Part shown: in pieces, positions 1 through 14,173 of the stretch
Layout of the letters: each line of letters begins with the position of its first letter
Position numbering within the stretch: position 1 is the first letter of the stretch
Source of the DNA: Varroa destructor
Lineage: Eukaryota; Arthropoda; Arachnida; Mesostigmata; Varroidae
Length of the DNA stretch: 64,000 nucleotides
Direction of reading: 5' to 3'
Assembly: GCF_002443255.2 (NCBI RefSeq)
Contig: NW_019211456.1
Span: 45,713,955-45,777,954 of the forward strand
Notes under the pieces: model-generated
Databases searched by the model: none
Seen by the model: only the letters and a program-made list of their open reading frames with translations
What the model was told of the DNA's origin: nothing
Translations under genes and position numbers: made by a program

Positions 1-3000
1 GAAAGCCACCATATATAATATTCTGTTGAAACAAAACAATCGAAACAAAACAAATAGTATGATGCTCTTTATAAGTCACCCGGGAACTAATGTGCATTCC
101 ACCTCCAGATAAAAATAATTTTTAAGGAAGATGTTGAAATGTTGAAAGAATTAATAGTTCAGGCTATAAAAAAGCTGCCAAAGCAGGCTTTTTTAATCGT
201 GAAGTCGCCAACAGTGAGGATTATATCCAACTTCAAAAAGTAAAGCACTCGCACTAGTAGCTCGTGTTGGCTCCAAGAAACGTTGCAGGATATAGCAGGT
301 GGTTGGCATTCAGATGCACCACAAAACCAAGTGATGCAAAAATTGTAACATTCCATTTCCAGACAAGGTATTTCGAAACATGTTGCATGTACCAAAAGAG
401 TCACGGCGAGATCAAGCTTTTTATATTATTGTACACTACAGAGTTGGAAGATTTAATCATGACTCAAAGTTTCTTGAAAAGTGTTACAAAGCTATAGTAA
501 AAATGCATTAAATATAACTACTGAACGGAATACCCCGCGGAATATTCAAGAAGCCATCGTCCAACACGTCGTGGTATTAAGACAGTTTAATTAGGAAGAA
601 CAGAAGTTATTTCAAATAAAGTTAACGAAGGTTTAACAAAAATGTAAACATACGAGGTTGTCGCTAGAACCCGTCGCCTTCTAAGCTTCGATCTAAGTAA
701 AAGAATACTGTTCAGTATCATCGTTCACGTTTGAGTTGGCGTCGACCTGTGGTACGGCACGACATCATTCGAACATGCAAAATCGGCCCGAAACTCAAGC
801 AAGAAAAAGCTCGAAGAAAAATTCGAAATGAAAACGAATGGTTAGAGAGTTGATAGGTCGTCCTCAAAGCGTCAACATATGTAAGCAGAATGCATAATCT
901 AGACTTTCTGTCGGCAAACACAAACAGTTGGACAACTGATTAGTTAGTTAGGATCTGATGTCTATGCAGTATCAAGCCAGTGTCGAAGCAGCTACTCTAA
1001 TTTAGTCGGGACAGCCAAGCGTAAGACGCAGGATGTACCCCAACCGTCTCCCAATTCTCGATACCAGCGATTTGTCACAACAGGCGGGTAAGTCAATATT
1101 GTTATAGGTTTGTGCCAAAGAGAAGAATAAATGTGCGAAGAAAAAATCTAATTGATAATGGTTTTGAAGTACGACGTAGCTGCCATCCATTCAATGTTCT
1201 AATGTAAATTTTTAAGCTATCATTTTACTGTGAAAAATTGAACGATTCGTGTCTAACTGGTTCTGATCAGTTGGGATCATAATATCAAATCAAGCTAGAA
1301 GGTAGTCATCAGTTGATGATTTGGTCACTTGAATATTTGCCCTCCTAGTCAACGATTTTTCTCAATAACAACTTTTTACTTCCCACCGACAACGGGTATG
1401 AAATATCAGTCAGCCACTTCAAGCATATATATACACTGATAAAATGATAATAATAGAAAAAGTATATATAAAGTGTTTGGACACATAGCCTAATTCGACA
1501 AAAAGCAATCGGAGTTACAATCACAACAGAGCTCATATATTACTCTTATAAAACTTCGGCGGCGGCGTCCAAGTATCTGCTCGCCAATATTTTAATACAA
1601 ATACGCACCAGTTTTCAATAGAACTACTGGCAAAATAAATTTATCGATTTGAAGATATAGAAAACAAAAGCCTACAGTACGATGGTAGCCTGGCGGAGAC
1701 CGTCAGCAATGTGACGTGTAGACGTCAGTGCCGCCTTTCTTACAGAGGCGCACAGAGTCTGTCGAGCAGCCACAGTTGTAGCCAGCTTATGAACTAATGG
1801 TTACGCGTATTTAGTGTCTCTATTAAGACTGTATTAGTTTATGCTGCACGCTTTCCAAGCATCCACAACAGACACACGTTGTATTGTACCGAAATATCCG
1901 GCAGTGCAGCGAACCTCTTTGTTGCTTTGTTACGTCGTGTAGGTGCCACCAAGTCAACCGCAACTTAGGCAAAACACTCATACCAAAGATGCATACTAGT
2001 CCTTGGACCACCAGTTGTTTCTTGTGAATTTGAATAACTGGAATCTGCTTATACTCGCCGTGTAGGTCAATTAAAAGGAAATAGTATACTATTATGACCC
2101 CTTGTGCCTCCTTAATCTAGTTCGTTGAAACATAACTCACTATTGATCCTGCAACGTTCCCTTTATAGTAGGCCTCGGTGTTGCTCCAATAACCTGCAAA
2201 AGCTTCATACAAGTAACCAGAGAGGCTATAAAGAAGCAGGAGCAATTTCATCCATCGTCTTGACCTATTGCTCAGTTTTTAATCCTTTTCGATTGATCTG
2301 GGCCTTGTATGTAATGGATGTAACAGCGGAAGAATGTATGTCATATAAGAATTTCAGCCATATTAGAACACCTGAGGGTTGAACTAATGGTTGCAAATCA
2401 TGCTCTGATTTGTAGTTTCAATGGCAGCCACGCCTCAAAGAGACGCCTATTGTTTATTTGGGCCACGCTTCCGGTCTCAAGGAAAAACTCGATTATTATT
2501 TAGTGTAGTCTAGTTGCGCTTCTGGACCCGAATTACCTAATGCAGTAAAATTTAAATCGTAAGACATTTGTCAAAGTAAAACAATAAAAATGATAAAGCG
2601 TATTGAAATAGGTACTTCATAGAAATGTTACGTTGAGTAATCTACAGCCAGCCTTTAGCAGAGTAAGCCTATAGTGCGCGCTCAGTAGTTCTACGTTTTA
2701 TCTCATGCTAAGAATGTTTTCCAATTACATAGCTTCGCTTCATTTGTACAATTACGATCGAATTAGTATGTATGTATATATATATAAACACGTAAAAACA
2801 CTATGTTTGACCGCAAGGTACTTTTCAACGACATAAAAATTAGTGCTAAAATTTTACAGAATCATACAGCAGCAAAAAGAACACATTTGATTTATTTTAA
2901 ATAAACTGAAATCGACTTACCACTAAATAACCTCACAAAAACAGATGAACGTATTTTCATAAGAAACAGCATTTTTGAGATGTTTTCAAAAAACGTTTTG

Positions 3001-6000
3001 ACCGTGTTTTAGCAATATATAAATACCTCGACGACCACGGACGAACGATACTCATCCTGCTACCGAATAATATCGATAAAAAAATTTGAAGCTAAATTGT
3101 TTTAGCTCGCAACATCTCTTGAATCCGCGATTAGTTTGACTGCATCGTATCGAACTCGACTCAGCAAACAGCTGCGGTTAAAAAAGCCGATCCTACTACA
3201 TAGCGCTGACAAAGGCCAACAGAAAGAAGCTAATTAGAGGCTTAGAAGCAGACGCAGCAACAATTACATTCGAGTCACAATTTGCTTTATGTATTCCTTG
3301 AAACAGTACATTAATAATTATTACGTATACAATGATTTCCGCTCAAACACTTTTAAAGCAACTTTCTTTTTCAGCTGCCTTTAAATAAATATAAGTCAAA
3401 GTTATACCATCTGCTCCTGGTTATGAAAACAGTAAGTGCTGTTACTTGATCTTCTTCTCTGTAATGATTCGTGAACTGTAGCCTTTCTTTGTGGGTGTAC
3501 ATTGAAAGTAATTTCCGCTTACTAAAGAGGCTACGGTCCTTCGTTCAGGTATCGAAAATTGCCTGCGGACTGACACGATGATGAAAGATGTAGTCGTACC
3601 AACGCGTATCATCCTGTCGGTTCTTCTTGCAAAATGCTGTATTCCAAACTTCTTCTATTTTCATTGCTGGAGGGCAGTCTTCTGTCACAGTTTCCAAATG
3701 CGTTCTCTAGTCGACGTAGATTCTCTCTCCCGTTTTACTGTGTAATAGGCTTACTGTTAATGGCATGATATTTCATGCTATAATGAAATAAATTTGCCAG
3801 AAGAAGAAGAAGAAGAAGAAGTAGTTTAAACGGTCAACACGTACAATTTAACTTGGGCCTAGAAAATAGGTTAAACGACAAAATCCAACATAGCATGCGA
3901 TGGAACTAAGCGTGCGGGACTACCTCTGAAACGTTTATAAATAATTTCTAAAACTTGATCGGCTCGATATTTTTTCCAGTTAACACATTTACAATACTTC
4001 GAAGGATATGTGAAGCTACGATGAATTATAGGAGAGTAACTACGTTTCTTCATACCAGCTGCGTTTCCGTTCTGACAGTGCAAGTTCCCGTCTTTTTAGA
4101 ACTTGATAAAAACCTCCTTATTGCAGTATTGCCAATCTCTCGTTGTAATTATGGCTCAAATCAAGTTTGCGCCGTTAAACATTACCACTCATTAGCGGAA
4201 ATGATAATTATTGCGATGTTACTAGAAAATGTTTGTCACGATTACAGTATTTTTGGTAATTTTTTAACTTCTCTGTTCGAAGTGCTATACCAAATTCAAT
4301 CCAACAATGCTAGAACTTCAAAGTAGTCCAACTAAACGAAAAAGAATCTAAGTCAAAGCAAACGATGGCTAGAAAAAAGGAAAATGACCTGAATCAATTG
4401 GCTGAATTCGTCTTTCATAACTATGGAATTATCCGCTAATAACATACCTATTGAGCCAGTGGCATATGCCCAGTAGTCTTTTGACACCAGTTGAGTAGAA
4501 TATGTAGGTTTGTAAGTTTTGGAATGACATAACTTCTTATGGATATGGCAGTTCTATAAGTTCCGGCTGGTAAAACAGTAAAAAATTCATACCGTGCAAC
4601 GCTTTCACGCGTGAGCACACGTTCCATGCTTCTATGTGTGTCATCGACTTGGTAGCAGTGGACGCGCCTAACCCACTGGTCGTATTCAGCATTCATTCAT
4701 AAAGTGGTGTAATAAACACTAAAGTCAACTTCGCCTTTTCTCATGTGACTAACATATGGACCAGAATTATGTTGTCTTCCTTCATTGGCTCGATATGTTT
4801 GTTTGTTCGCGCATTCATCTAATAACAATGGAACTCAATCCTGTAATTTTTTCCTTAGTCATCACGGGTGGTAAGGTTAGATACTATATAGGTTATGGTA
4901 TAGTAGACCTAGGCTGGTGAGTGCCGATTGCAGCGTCGATTTCATACCGTAAACGGAAAAACAGGATTACGAACAAACCAGCGCAAGGGTAACGTTAGAG
5001 GTCAGACGCAGTGCAGGAGGTAAAGCAGGAATAGGAACAAAGTTGATTTTCCTGCGCAGGAAGAGGGGGTATCCAGAGGAAGGGGCCGAATGAAGAGGGA
5101 AATTTGGACAAAATTTGTCTACAGGCTACTTAACTATTACGTCGTTGTGATCATTAGTACTCTGATTCAGAATGTCTAGTAGAGAACGGTGAGCATGTGC
5201 AGCTTTCTGAGTGAGTGTGTGTGTATGTGGCTGGGAAGCTGGAGGTTATGTATGCACGTATATTTGTATATTTGTGTGTCTGTGCGCGTCTCTCTCTGTA
5301 ACGAGTTAAGCGGCAGGTTGATCGACGCGACACAAGGCCCAAAAACCGACGACCCTAACGAAACTTCAGACTTCGGACGAACGGAGCCAGAGCATGTGGT
5401 CCGCCCGTTTCTCTACTAGCTCTGTAAGAGGACGGAGGGAGCTGCGAGTGGGTTGGTCTTATCTCGTTAACTATCGCAAAAGACACGTACGGCAAACTCG
5501 GAATAAGCATGTAGCTAAAGCTGCTGTTTCTCACTAACGGGGCGCTGGTCATAAGCAAGAACTCTTTTGGTTATATTTTGCTCAGCACTGAACTGTAATT
5601 CCCTGTTCACGTCGAGCAGTAGTTGTTCGTCGCCTGTAGCAAAGATGTTACATGCCGTTAGAACTTATCCTTCCTACTTGCTCGGTGTTCCTTGGACACC
5701 GCGCTGGTTGTTCCCGCCTTGGCCTTCCTCTACGAAGCGGTCATTCCGGAGTGCCTTCGAGCAAAACATGATTAGAAGTCGAACACTGAAAGAAGCGTCC
5801 TACTGCCCCGATAATATGTCGTGTACGTCTCAACCTTCTAAATATGTGGTTGTAATCATTATTGCTTTGAGCTTTCATATAATACTTCGCCGTGACTGAA
5901 TAATGTCTGATACAATTTGACAGATATCTGACATCCAAGAGGGTTTACTGATTCCAAAATCATACAAAGCATATTTAATGTAAACCAGCTGAAGGCGTTT

Positions 6001-8569
6001 CGGTGCCACACCACACGTAGTGACGCCACGGTGCCATTATGCGGAAGTAGATTTGTCAAGTCCAGCACTTTTACCAACGTTATAAACCAGATGTTGACAC
6101 TTAAAATGTATGTTTCCGATCTGCTCATGGAAAATTACAAAACTAATAATAATCGTATGTGACAACTGTCGCTATGTGGTGAATAATTGTTCGATATCTA
6201 TAGGTATGCATCGTCAAACACAGTGTTAAATGTCCACTCATTTGTTTGGTGCGCTCTGGCCATATGGATGCCACCTGCTTCTTGAAGCGTCAGTTAGATT
6301 TGGAAAGTTAACGATGAAAAGTGCTTAATAGGCTATCTCACGCTTAATGAGCTCAAACTTACTTTTATGCAGTTGAGGTTGCACTGCTGCCATAATCCAC
6401 TATCTGTATACCAAGACAGACATTCCCATCCCATTATGGGTAAAGCTCTTACGACACTCGAGATGAGTTTTTATTTTTTAGACAAGACGACGGTCATCGT
6501 AAAGGGGAAACATTTTCTAAATCAATATACAAAATATCCCAAAAATGTATGCATGGTTTGGATTATCGTGAATTCAGCTTTTATTTGCATGTAATTAATG
6601 TTCAGATTGCGGAAAAAATATACAGAGAATGCGTTTGATTTCCTCCTATTGCACATGTTCAAAATTACCGTTCTGATCGGTATATCGCTGATAACGATAA
6701 ATATAGACTCTAGCTTAAATATCAAATAAATAAATAAAATTGTAGGCTTTATCTTAAAGTTAGGTCTATTGGCGTTATGGGCAAGGCATTCCACGGGACC
6801 TCTTCCAATGCGTCTGTTTGTGTTCTTTTTAATCAAAATATGCTCTTACCTCAAATAGTGTATAAATGCTTTATCTTGTTTAAGATCCAATTCGCAATCT
6901 TTAGTAAAGTCCCTCCCCGTTGTGAAACAGATTTCGACAGTAAATTTAAGTAATAGGCACCAGTTACTGTACTATGGCTTGGTTCAACTAATGGTGATGA
7001 AAGAAAGAGATGGTTTAATTAATTCTTTGTTCGAAATTCCAGTGAAGTTCTCGTACATGCATATGGCGTTCTTACTTGTGGAGTCACAGTCGCCCTATAG
7101 GTGGAATCATATCGATTAATTATGCCGCCTAATTTGGACACAGCTTTGACACCCCAAATACACTTTTCCTCGAAAACCGTTTATTCTATTCATACATTAT
7201 CTAAATTATATCATTCACAAATCTTTTTTTTTTCAATCCGGGTCATTTTCATTGGTAGCAGGTACCATTTTTAAAATGTAGTTTTTCCATTTACGTTTTT
7301 TTTAAATGCGACGAACGCTTGATTTGCTTATGTCAAGTTCACGACTTGATTGTACTAGAGATACTTGGGACGTCTTGGTAGAACCTTCCAGAATTCGTTA
7401 AAATTTTCTGTGCTCTGCTGTCAATATGGAAACTAAATATTTAATGAACAAATGTGGTATCTTACTTCGTGCGCACTCTTCAAGACGTAGATGTTAACGC
7501 GTACGGGACGCTAGCATTTAGGCATTTTTTAACTTGACGAGGAGGTGTTAAGGATCCATTTACGTGTCGATTCCACAACTATGTAGCCCTAGAGGTTTAA
7601 GCGGGTGCCTTCCAGTATTAAAAATATGGTTCCAAATATTACTCCGAACCCTAGTTGATACATTTTGATCTACAATTTGAACATTCAGTATTAACTAACA
7701 CTTGTTTACAAAGTTATACGTCATACTCTCAACCCTAGAAATGTTTTCACTTGAACCTTGTTGTTGAAAAAAACAGAAAACAGCACAATTTATTATTAGT
7801 AACACAACATACCCATTTATTGTGTTTGACTATATTCGTATTAGTATATTGTAACACGTTATGTTGCAGCCGTATATATTATACGTACTGTATTGTCTCT
7901 TCTTTTGGGTGCAATGACGTATCGACGACGCCCGTAATTAAAGTCAACTAAAAGCCAACTTATTCTATTGAAATGTACATGTAATGTAAAAAGTATTTCA
8001 TCTAAAAAATAAAATAGTTAGATCTAAAAAGAGCTAAATATTTTATGAAACGGTTCCATTATTGCACGTACTATAAGAATTAAAGACTAGCGCTTCCTAG
8101 AGATGGATGCAAATAACCACTTGTTCTCAGTGAAAACTACGTTAATTTGAATACACACGCAATCCTAGCAGTCGTACTTTGGTCTGTTAGTTAGTGACAT
8201 GAAAATTCTATGGCACAACTGTAATTAGTTGTTAATTTCTATAAGCGTCCGTTTTACTTGTACAATATAAAATGCTCATGTTAATATGATATTACAGTTA
8301 TAATGTTGGAAGACTTACAGCTTATATTAGCTTACCTTTTCGTGAGAAATGCTAAATGAAGCCTCATATTTTCCACATCTCAAAGAAATGACATAGTTTT
8401 GTTTTGTACCTAGAATCAAATCAATTTAACCGATGCCAGTGCTCTGACTTATGGCTTCTATCCTATCGGAATATAACGTGCGATAAAGAAAAACGGTTAA
8501 CTTCAGGGTAGGTTACCTTTAAGGGATCTACACATTTCAGTATTATTCCCCCTGACGAAACCTAACAAG
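1..8569. other. Gene-poor AT-rich interval
   Basis: No reading frame here resembles a known family. Visible items are an (AGA)n run near 3799-3822, a GT-rich patch near 5207-5290, and an isolated 101-codon frame on the plus strand at 4021-4326 with no recognisable motif. Near 5540-5660 the minus strand shows a possible last exon: a pyrimidine-rich acceptor ending in ctacag, then 33 open codons to a stop. A TTTA-type tract lies at about 6722-6742. I see no tRNA or rRNA gene. Distal regulatory sequence or UTR of off-window genes cannot be excluded. Confidence 0.5.
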
Positions 8570-11414
8570 TTAGGCAAGTCCGCCAAGGCAGATATATTTA
8601 ATTTCAACGTATTCATCAACGCCATAGCGAGATCCTTCCCTGCCGATGCCAGACTGTTTGACACCGCCGAATGGCGCTTGAGCTGTTGAGATGAGTCCCT
8701 CGTTAACTCCAACCATGCCGACCTGCAACTTTTTAGCTACCCGGAATACTTGCGCAATATCCTGGGAATAAAAATATCCGGCCAAGCCCGCTTCGGTGTT
8801 GTTGGCCAATTTCAAGACCTCCTCTTCTGTGTTAAAGCGGATCACAGCTACTAACGGTCCGAACGTTTCCTCATGACAAACCTTGAAACGAAAATATATA
8901 CGAATATAATATGTAACCGATGTAATGTTGGAATTTATAAAACAGAGCGATACTGCTGAAATATTGCGCTCAATCTATCCATAACGAAAATCTTTCGCCA
9001 GTGATCGGAAAAAATCACTCTTTTACAGTTTGGCTAACTAATTTGTTGAGGGATGTCATAATGACGTAATAATGTCGCAGGAAAAATGTCATAACAATAC
9101 CAACCTCCATACTGAGTGTGATATCAGCCGCAATGACAGGATCAATAAAGTTGCCTTTAGAACTCCCCTCGAGTAGGATACGCCCACCCTTTGCTTTAAT
9201 GTCTTTGAGGTGATGTTTGACTTTTTCAACGGCCTTTGCATTAATGAGAGGACCACATGTTGAGCGCTCGTCAAAGCCATCACCTACTTTTAACTGGGAC
9301 TTCATGGCTGCCGCCAGTTTTTCTGGAAAAAGTGTTTCTCGAACTTAGGCGCACGGATAATTTCTGTTGGTCATTTCTATCATATTCGGTCAAAAGCTGC
9401 ACTCTCCGATTTATTGTTAGGATTAGAAGCAGCATTTCACAAACCTATAAACTGTTCATAGATTCCAGTCTGCACAAAAATCCGATTAGCCGAGACACAA
9501 GTTTGACCCGTATTTCGGAACTTCGCCACCAATAATCCTTCAACGGCACGGTCAATGTTGGCAGAATCAAATACGATAAATGGTGCATTGCCTCCCAGCT
9601 CGAGCGAAACCTTCTTTACAGTAGACGCACATTGTCCCAGCAACAACTGAAAGTTAATGAATTCGATGTGTTCTTTATAATTTAATCATAAAAAGTTATC
9701 TCATTACAATGCGTTATCGAAGACATCGTTCAAGATGCAATGGAACTCATCGGTCCATCAAACAAAATATTGAAAATTCTCGATTAGATTCAGATACCTT
9801 TCCTACAGCCGTGCTACCAGTAAAGCTAAGCGCATGAATATCAGGATGCGTAGCTAGAGCTGTGCCCACGCTTGGAGTATTCGTTTGGGAAGCTGGGAGA
9901 AAGTTGACAACTCCAGCTGGGTAACCTGCCTGCTCAGCCAGCTCCGCAATTGCCAGTGCCGATAACGGGGTGTCCTGTGCCGGTTTGACAACAACGGTGC
10001 ACCCCACAGCCAACGCGGCACCAATTTTTCGAGTAATCATGGCATTGGGGAAATTCCACTGAAAATTAAGTTCACTCCATTAGATTAGACACATTGTTAG
10101 ATTCAAAATTCCAGTGCTAAGCCTTCGGAGTCACAACGTCTTGAAGCTATGTTATTTTTGAACATAAAATACCACAGGTGAAACAATAAGGGTAACGTAA
10201 ATTTATTACTAGATCAGTTTAACACTGACAGATTTGAATTAAGCGTATCGTGTATTTTCCTCGAGCTTGGTGGGGCGAACGTGATCTAAACGTTTCCAAC
10301 AAAACCTATTTAATCTTAATTACTAAACATAATTAGAACCTAAAGACGCCTTGGTATAATATCTGCTTTGTCCAACCAACCGGTGTAATTATTCCAGCAA
10401 CCCCAAGCGGCTGTTTGATGGCGAGTATCTCTCGGTCAGTTATACTAGCAGGTATAACGTCACCGTATAATCTCTTTGCCTCTTCCGAGAACCATTCGAG
10501 AAAGGAAGCACCGTAAACAATTTCACCAGTAGCCTCGCGTAAGGGTTTTCCATTCTCGAGAGTCATTATTTCCGATAGTTCCTACAATCAACAAGACACG
10601 CTAATTTAAAGTAGTATCTACTGAGGCAAGCTATGGCAGTTCTATAAATTTGAACACAAACTTAACGGAATTCATTAATCTCACGTCTGAAAAGGTTTTG
10701 CTACTAGTCTGAGAAGTCCCTGCGTTATTTTTATCATCATGTTCCACGGTGTTTGTCTATCTGTATTCAGGCTCCACATAAATGAAGCACTTTCCCCTAA
10801 CTACTAGTTTGAGCGGGAGCAATGCCTATAATTTGACTTCACGAACCTTCCGATGCTTGTTGTGCAGATCAAAAAGATTCCGAAGGAGAGTACTGCGCTC
10901 TTTCGCTGAAGTCTGGCTGAAGCTCTCGAAAGCTTCTAACGCAACTTTCACCGCTTTATTGACATCTTCAGCGTTGCAATCAGCCACATTCGCTATCTCC
11001 TCATTCGTGGATGGGTTGTAGACCTAACATGTTAATGTAACACCGTTAAGCCCAAGTAATGCCTAAATGACCGGACTACACTCAGTATCCACAGAAAGTA
11101 AGGACAATAAAGGAAAAAAATATATTTATCATATTATAGATCTACGGATATGTAATTTATTATATCAAAACAACGAATAATCAGAATCTGTAAAATGAAT
11201 ATGAATTGTCATTGTTACTATGATAGCTGCAAGTAGGATCGAGGCAATTAACCGGAAACGTGGTGCCGCTAGAGGCGTCTGTCCATTTCCCGCCGATATA
11301 TGCTTTCGTACGAAGCAACGATAGCGTCGATGCCGTTCTCAGCTGCTGCGATATATACGCTATCCCGCTCTTATGGTACCCAAGCGTTCTGGTCAATGAA
11401 ACCGACACCTTCAA
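8570..11414 (-). CDS. ALDH5A1: Succinate-semialdehyde dehydrogenase, mitochondrial
   Basis: This NAD(P)-dependent enzyme oxidises succinate semialdehyde to succinate, the last step of the GABA shunt, in the mitochondrial matrix. Exons, 5' to 3': about 11253-11414 (5' edge unsure), 10847-11023, 10381-10581, 9798-10058, 9445-9646, 9105-9322 and 8570-8881. All junctions are GT-AG and in phase, giving about 510 residues, close to the family's usual 490-535. Visible motifs are TPWNFP across the exon 3/4 join, FTGSTAVGK (NAD binding), LELGGNAP with the general-base Glu near residue 283, GQTC with the nucleophile Cys near 317, and EETFGP. The start of a basic, Ser/Thr-rich leader fits a mitochondrial presequence. 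There is no ATG in frame in the first exon, so the true start probably lies in an upstream exon; acceptors before 11408 or 11388 are candidates. The residue two after the nucleophile is Ser, where human SSADH has a redox-sensitive Cys. Identity is near certain. Confidence 0.95.
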
Positions 11415-14173
11415 TCCCGACCAAGAGAAATATTATATATGCCAACATGGTAAAGTTACAAGCTCTAACCATGGACGCTCATATAATAATAGATATGAGA
11501 TTTCCCGTTAGACCAAATATTTGCGCATTGCTTTATGCTCTGTTGTCCTGTTTCAAGCAACAATGCATGCAAGAAATCAACATACTGATTCATTAGAACT
11601 GTTCTGGTTTAGTTTCATGAACCTATTTTTCTTTTAGTAATTATTATTAGAATTATTATGCTTCCGATAATAATCACATCAATTATAAACACACAGGGTT
11701 AAATACCTTGTTACTATTAAAACATAAAATTGTCCTTTCATACTATGAGTCTCGTAAATCAATAAGCTTAACATTTGTGCAGATATTAAAGGAACCTGGA
11801 CTTATTTGAGCGGGCTTGTACCGTTAATCGGCAGTTTACTCATAGCTTGTAAGCCTTAGGATTGCGTTGCATTAGTTACAGATGATTCGTTTCTTGTTAT
11901 AGTTTGTATTTATATATCTTTTGAAATTAAGTGACCGTAGTAATAAATATTTGCCGTTTGTTTAAGCCGATATGGCCAGTGGTCAGTTAATTCGAATAGG
12001 CTTTAATACGAACCTACCTATGTACAATTATTGTAAACCAAGAACTTTTTTGCCAACGGTAAAACGTCTAAGGAGCATAATCAGTTCATGCAAATTCTAT
12101 TCGATCGAATTTCTTATCGTAACTCACCACGAATTCGAAAAGAGGCAATTAAGATACAAGGACATCTTAGCTTACCGATGGGAGTGGTATTTTGCGAATG
12201 CTTTTTTTGTCCAATCGGTTAAGTTGTATGAGATATTATGTTACATATAGCATAGGATTTTTCTCCAAATTCTGGAGAAAACCCTTCACATCAAGACCGG
12301 CATTTTTCACAGCAGGATTCAAACAAAAAAAGCCTTTTTATTTGTTATTTGGGGTAGCTGATTTTCATATGTGCCTAATTTTTTACTACTCTAACAATAT
12401 CCAGAGCTGCACTTTATTCTCTCTCTGAGTTCAGCTGGACCACTTGACAAGATTTCTCAACGAAGCATTTACAACCCGCACGCGTTCCCACTAGTACACA
12501 CTTTCCTATTTTCCGTTTACAACGGGTATAGAATGTACGAACTTTACATCTTACCGTTTGATACATTTTTGCGCTACGCGCGATGCCAGGATCACGCTAA
12601 TGAACAGGAGGCCTGCTACCAGTGCCTCCCTAGAAGGCGACTCAATTCGGAGTTATGTAATTCTCACTCCACGTTCCCATCACGGTCAGCGCCATCTAGC
12701 GGTCAGATTCAGGCAATCAGCTGTTCTCTAGAAGCTTCGCTGTCTAAGTAGACTCGTTTATGAAGCGACAGATTTCCCGAGATCGGTTTAATAGATAACT
12801 TCTAGCCTTTTGATTGACTTAATCAAACCGCTGATCAGAATTATTAGGCACTTTATAAGTAACAAGGCGAACGATTGGCTAGAGCTCTGGAAAAGCTACG
12901 CATCAAGTTTCTATGACCATGAGCTGCTTTCGCGCCAATGCACAGGTTTCCGAAAGGCTAGGTGTTTGTGGAATTGTGAACTGCTGCCGACGACAATAGG
13001 TTCGAAAACTGAATGAATCGAAGCTCGATTCGTTCCGCGCAAGTAATACTACTCACTTTGACGTATAGTCAGCTGCCTTTAACATTCACAGGCAATATTT
13101 TTAATTCCAAGGTATGGGTCCCATATGTATTAGTTACAGGCATGTTAGATGTAGCATTTTCCTTCTGTGAAACGAGATCAGTTAAATTAGACCGTCTTGT
13201 ATCAGTATGTTTATTCGCAGTTCCTTCATGCAGACACACGTACGCACCGTAAACGCACATTTTGAATTTATCGGAGCTTCATCAGCCATCGACAATTCCA
13301 CATATACCCGTCGTCTTCTGAGCATTCGTTTTTGACCGATTTATTAACTCTTTTCAATACTACCTTGATTAGTTTTATCGGCACAATAACGAACATCTGT
13401 TTATGTAGTCTTCGTATGTTATGTAGTCTTCGAATCAAGTGGGTCCTTCACGTGTCGTATATAGTAGTTGCAAGGATTTGCTGGGATACAAAAGATGTGT
13501 GTATCCGTTCCTTTAAACAGCGACAATTTTTAGCCTAGCTCTAAAAACTCGCGGCTACAGCGTGTTTCTGAATACAATTCACAGCTAGCTCTCACGCATC
13601 TCAAAACTTGTGTATTTAAGACACGGATTTATTATCTGCAACTTTTCGTAGGAGAAAATTATTGTAATTATATAAATTAAGTGTAATTTCATATCATCTC
13701 CGAAATTTTTTTCCTTAAGGATGTCTTCGTGTAAGTGTTCAAAAATATTAGTATACTGTGTGTCTGTGTGTTGCTATCAGGTGTAGAAGAGAAAATGTTT
13801 TTTTATCTAAGTTGAAACAAGCGACTGAAAATAACACATGCAGAAACGTACAGACGATAAGTGTGCTTTATACCGTCTTGGTATTTAACGCTAAAATAAT
13901 TACCGAACATCGCTCTGTTAGCATTTATCACTTGGTACTCCAAATTTTATGTGCCCGCTAATTCGTCTAATTTATATGGGATGTCTAACCAATGCTGTAA
14001 GTATGTATTGTGATGTCTGATCAGGAGTAGCTTTTCCGATATATCAATATTTTATAAAAATTGTATTCACTATACGTATTAGAGTAATTTGTGATCACGA
14101 TTTTCTTAAACTAACATATTGGCCGTTCACTATAATCAAGCAGATTGAATTGCACTCAATTTCAGCCCTAAAA
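11415..14173. other. Intergenic region between SSADH and HAT1
   Basis: SSADH and HAT1 are transcribed divergently from this interval, so it should hold both promoters and probably a first SSADH exon that I could not place. Several frames of 60-90 codons (for example 12533-12751) have no family character. A CTCF-like 14-mer lies at 12689-12702. A plausible 3' splice site, caatttcag, ends at 14166, eight bases before the HAT1 ATG, so HAT1 may have a 5' UTR intron. Nothing else is supported. Confidence 0.5.

Noticed and set aside
3955..4326. 123-codon plus-strand frame
   Set aside because: Starts with TTG; the ATG-started part is 101 codons with no motif and unremarkable codons. Kept only as a remark in the interval entry.
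5567..5899. 110-codon plus-strand frame
   Set aside because: Antisense to the more coding-like minus-strand stretch, low-complexity Ser runs, no family.
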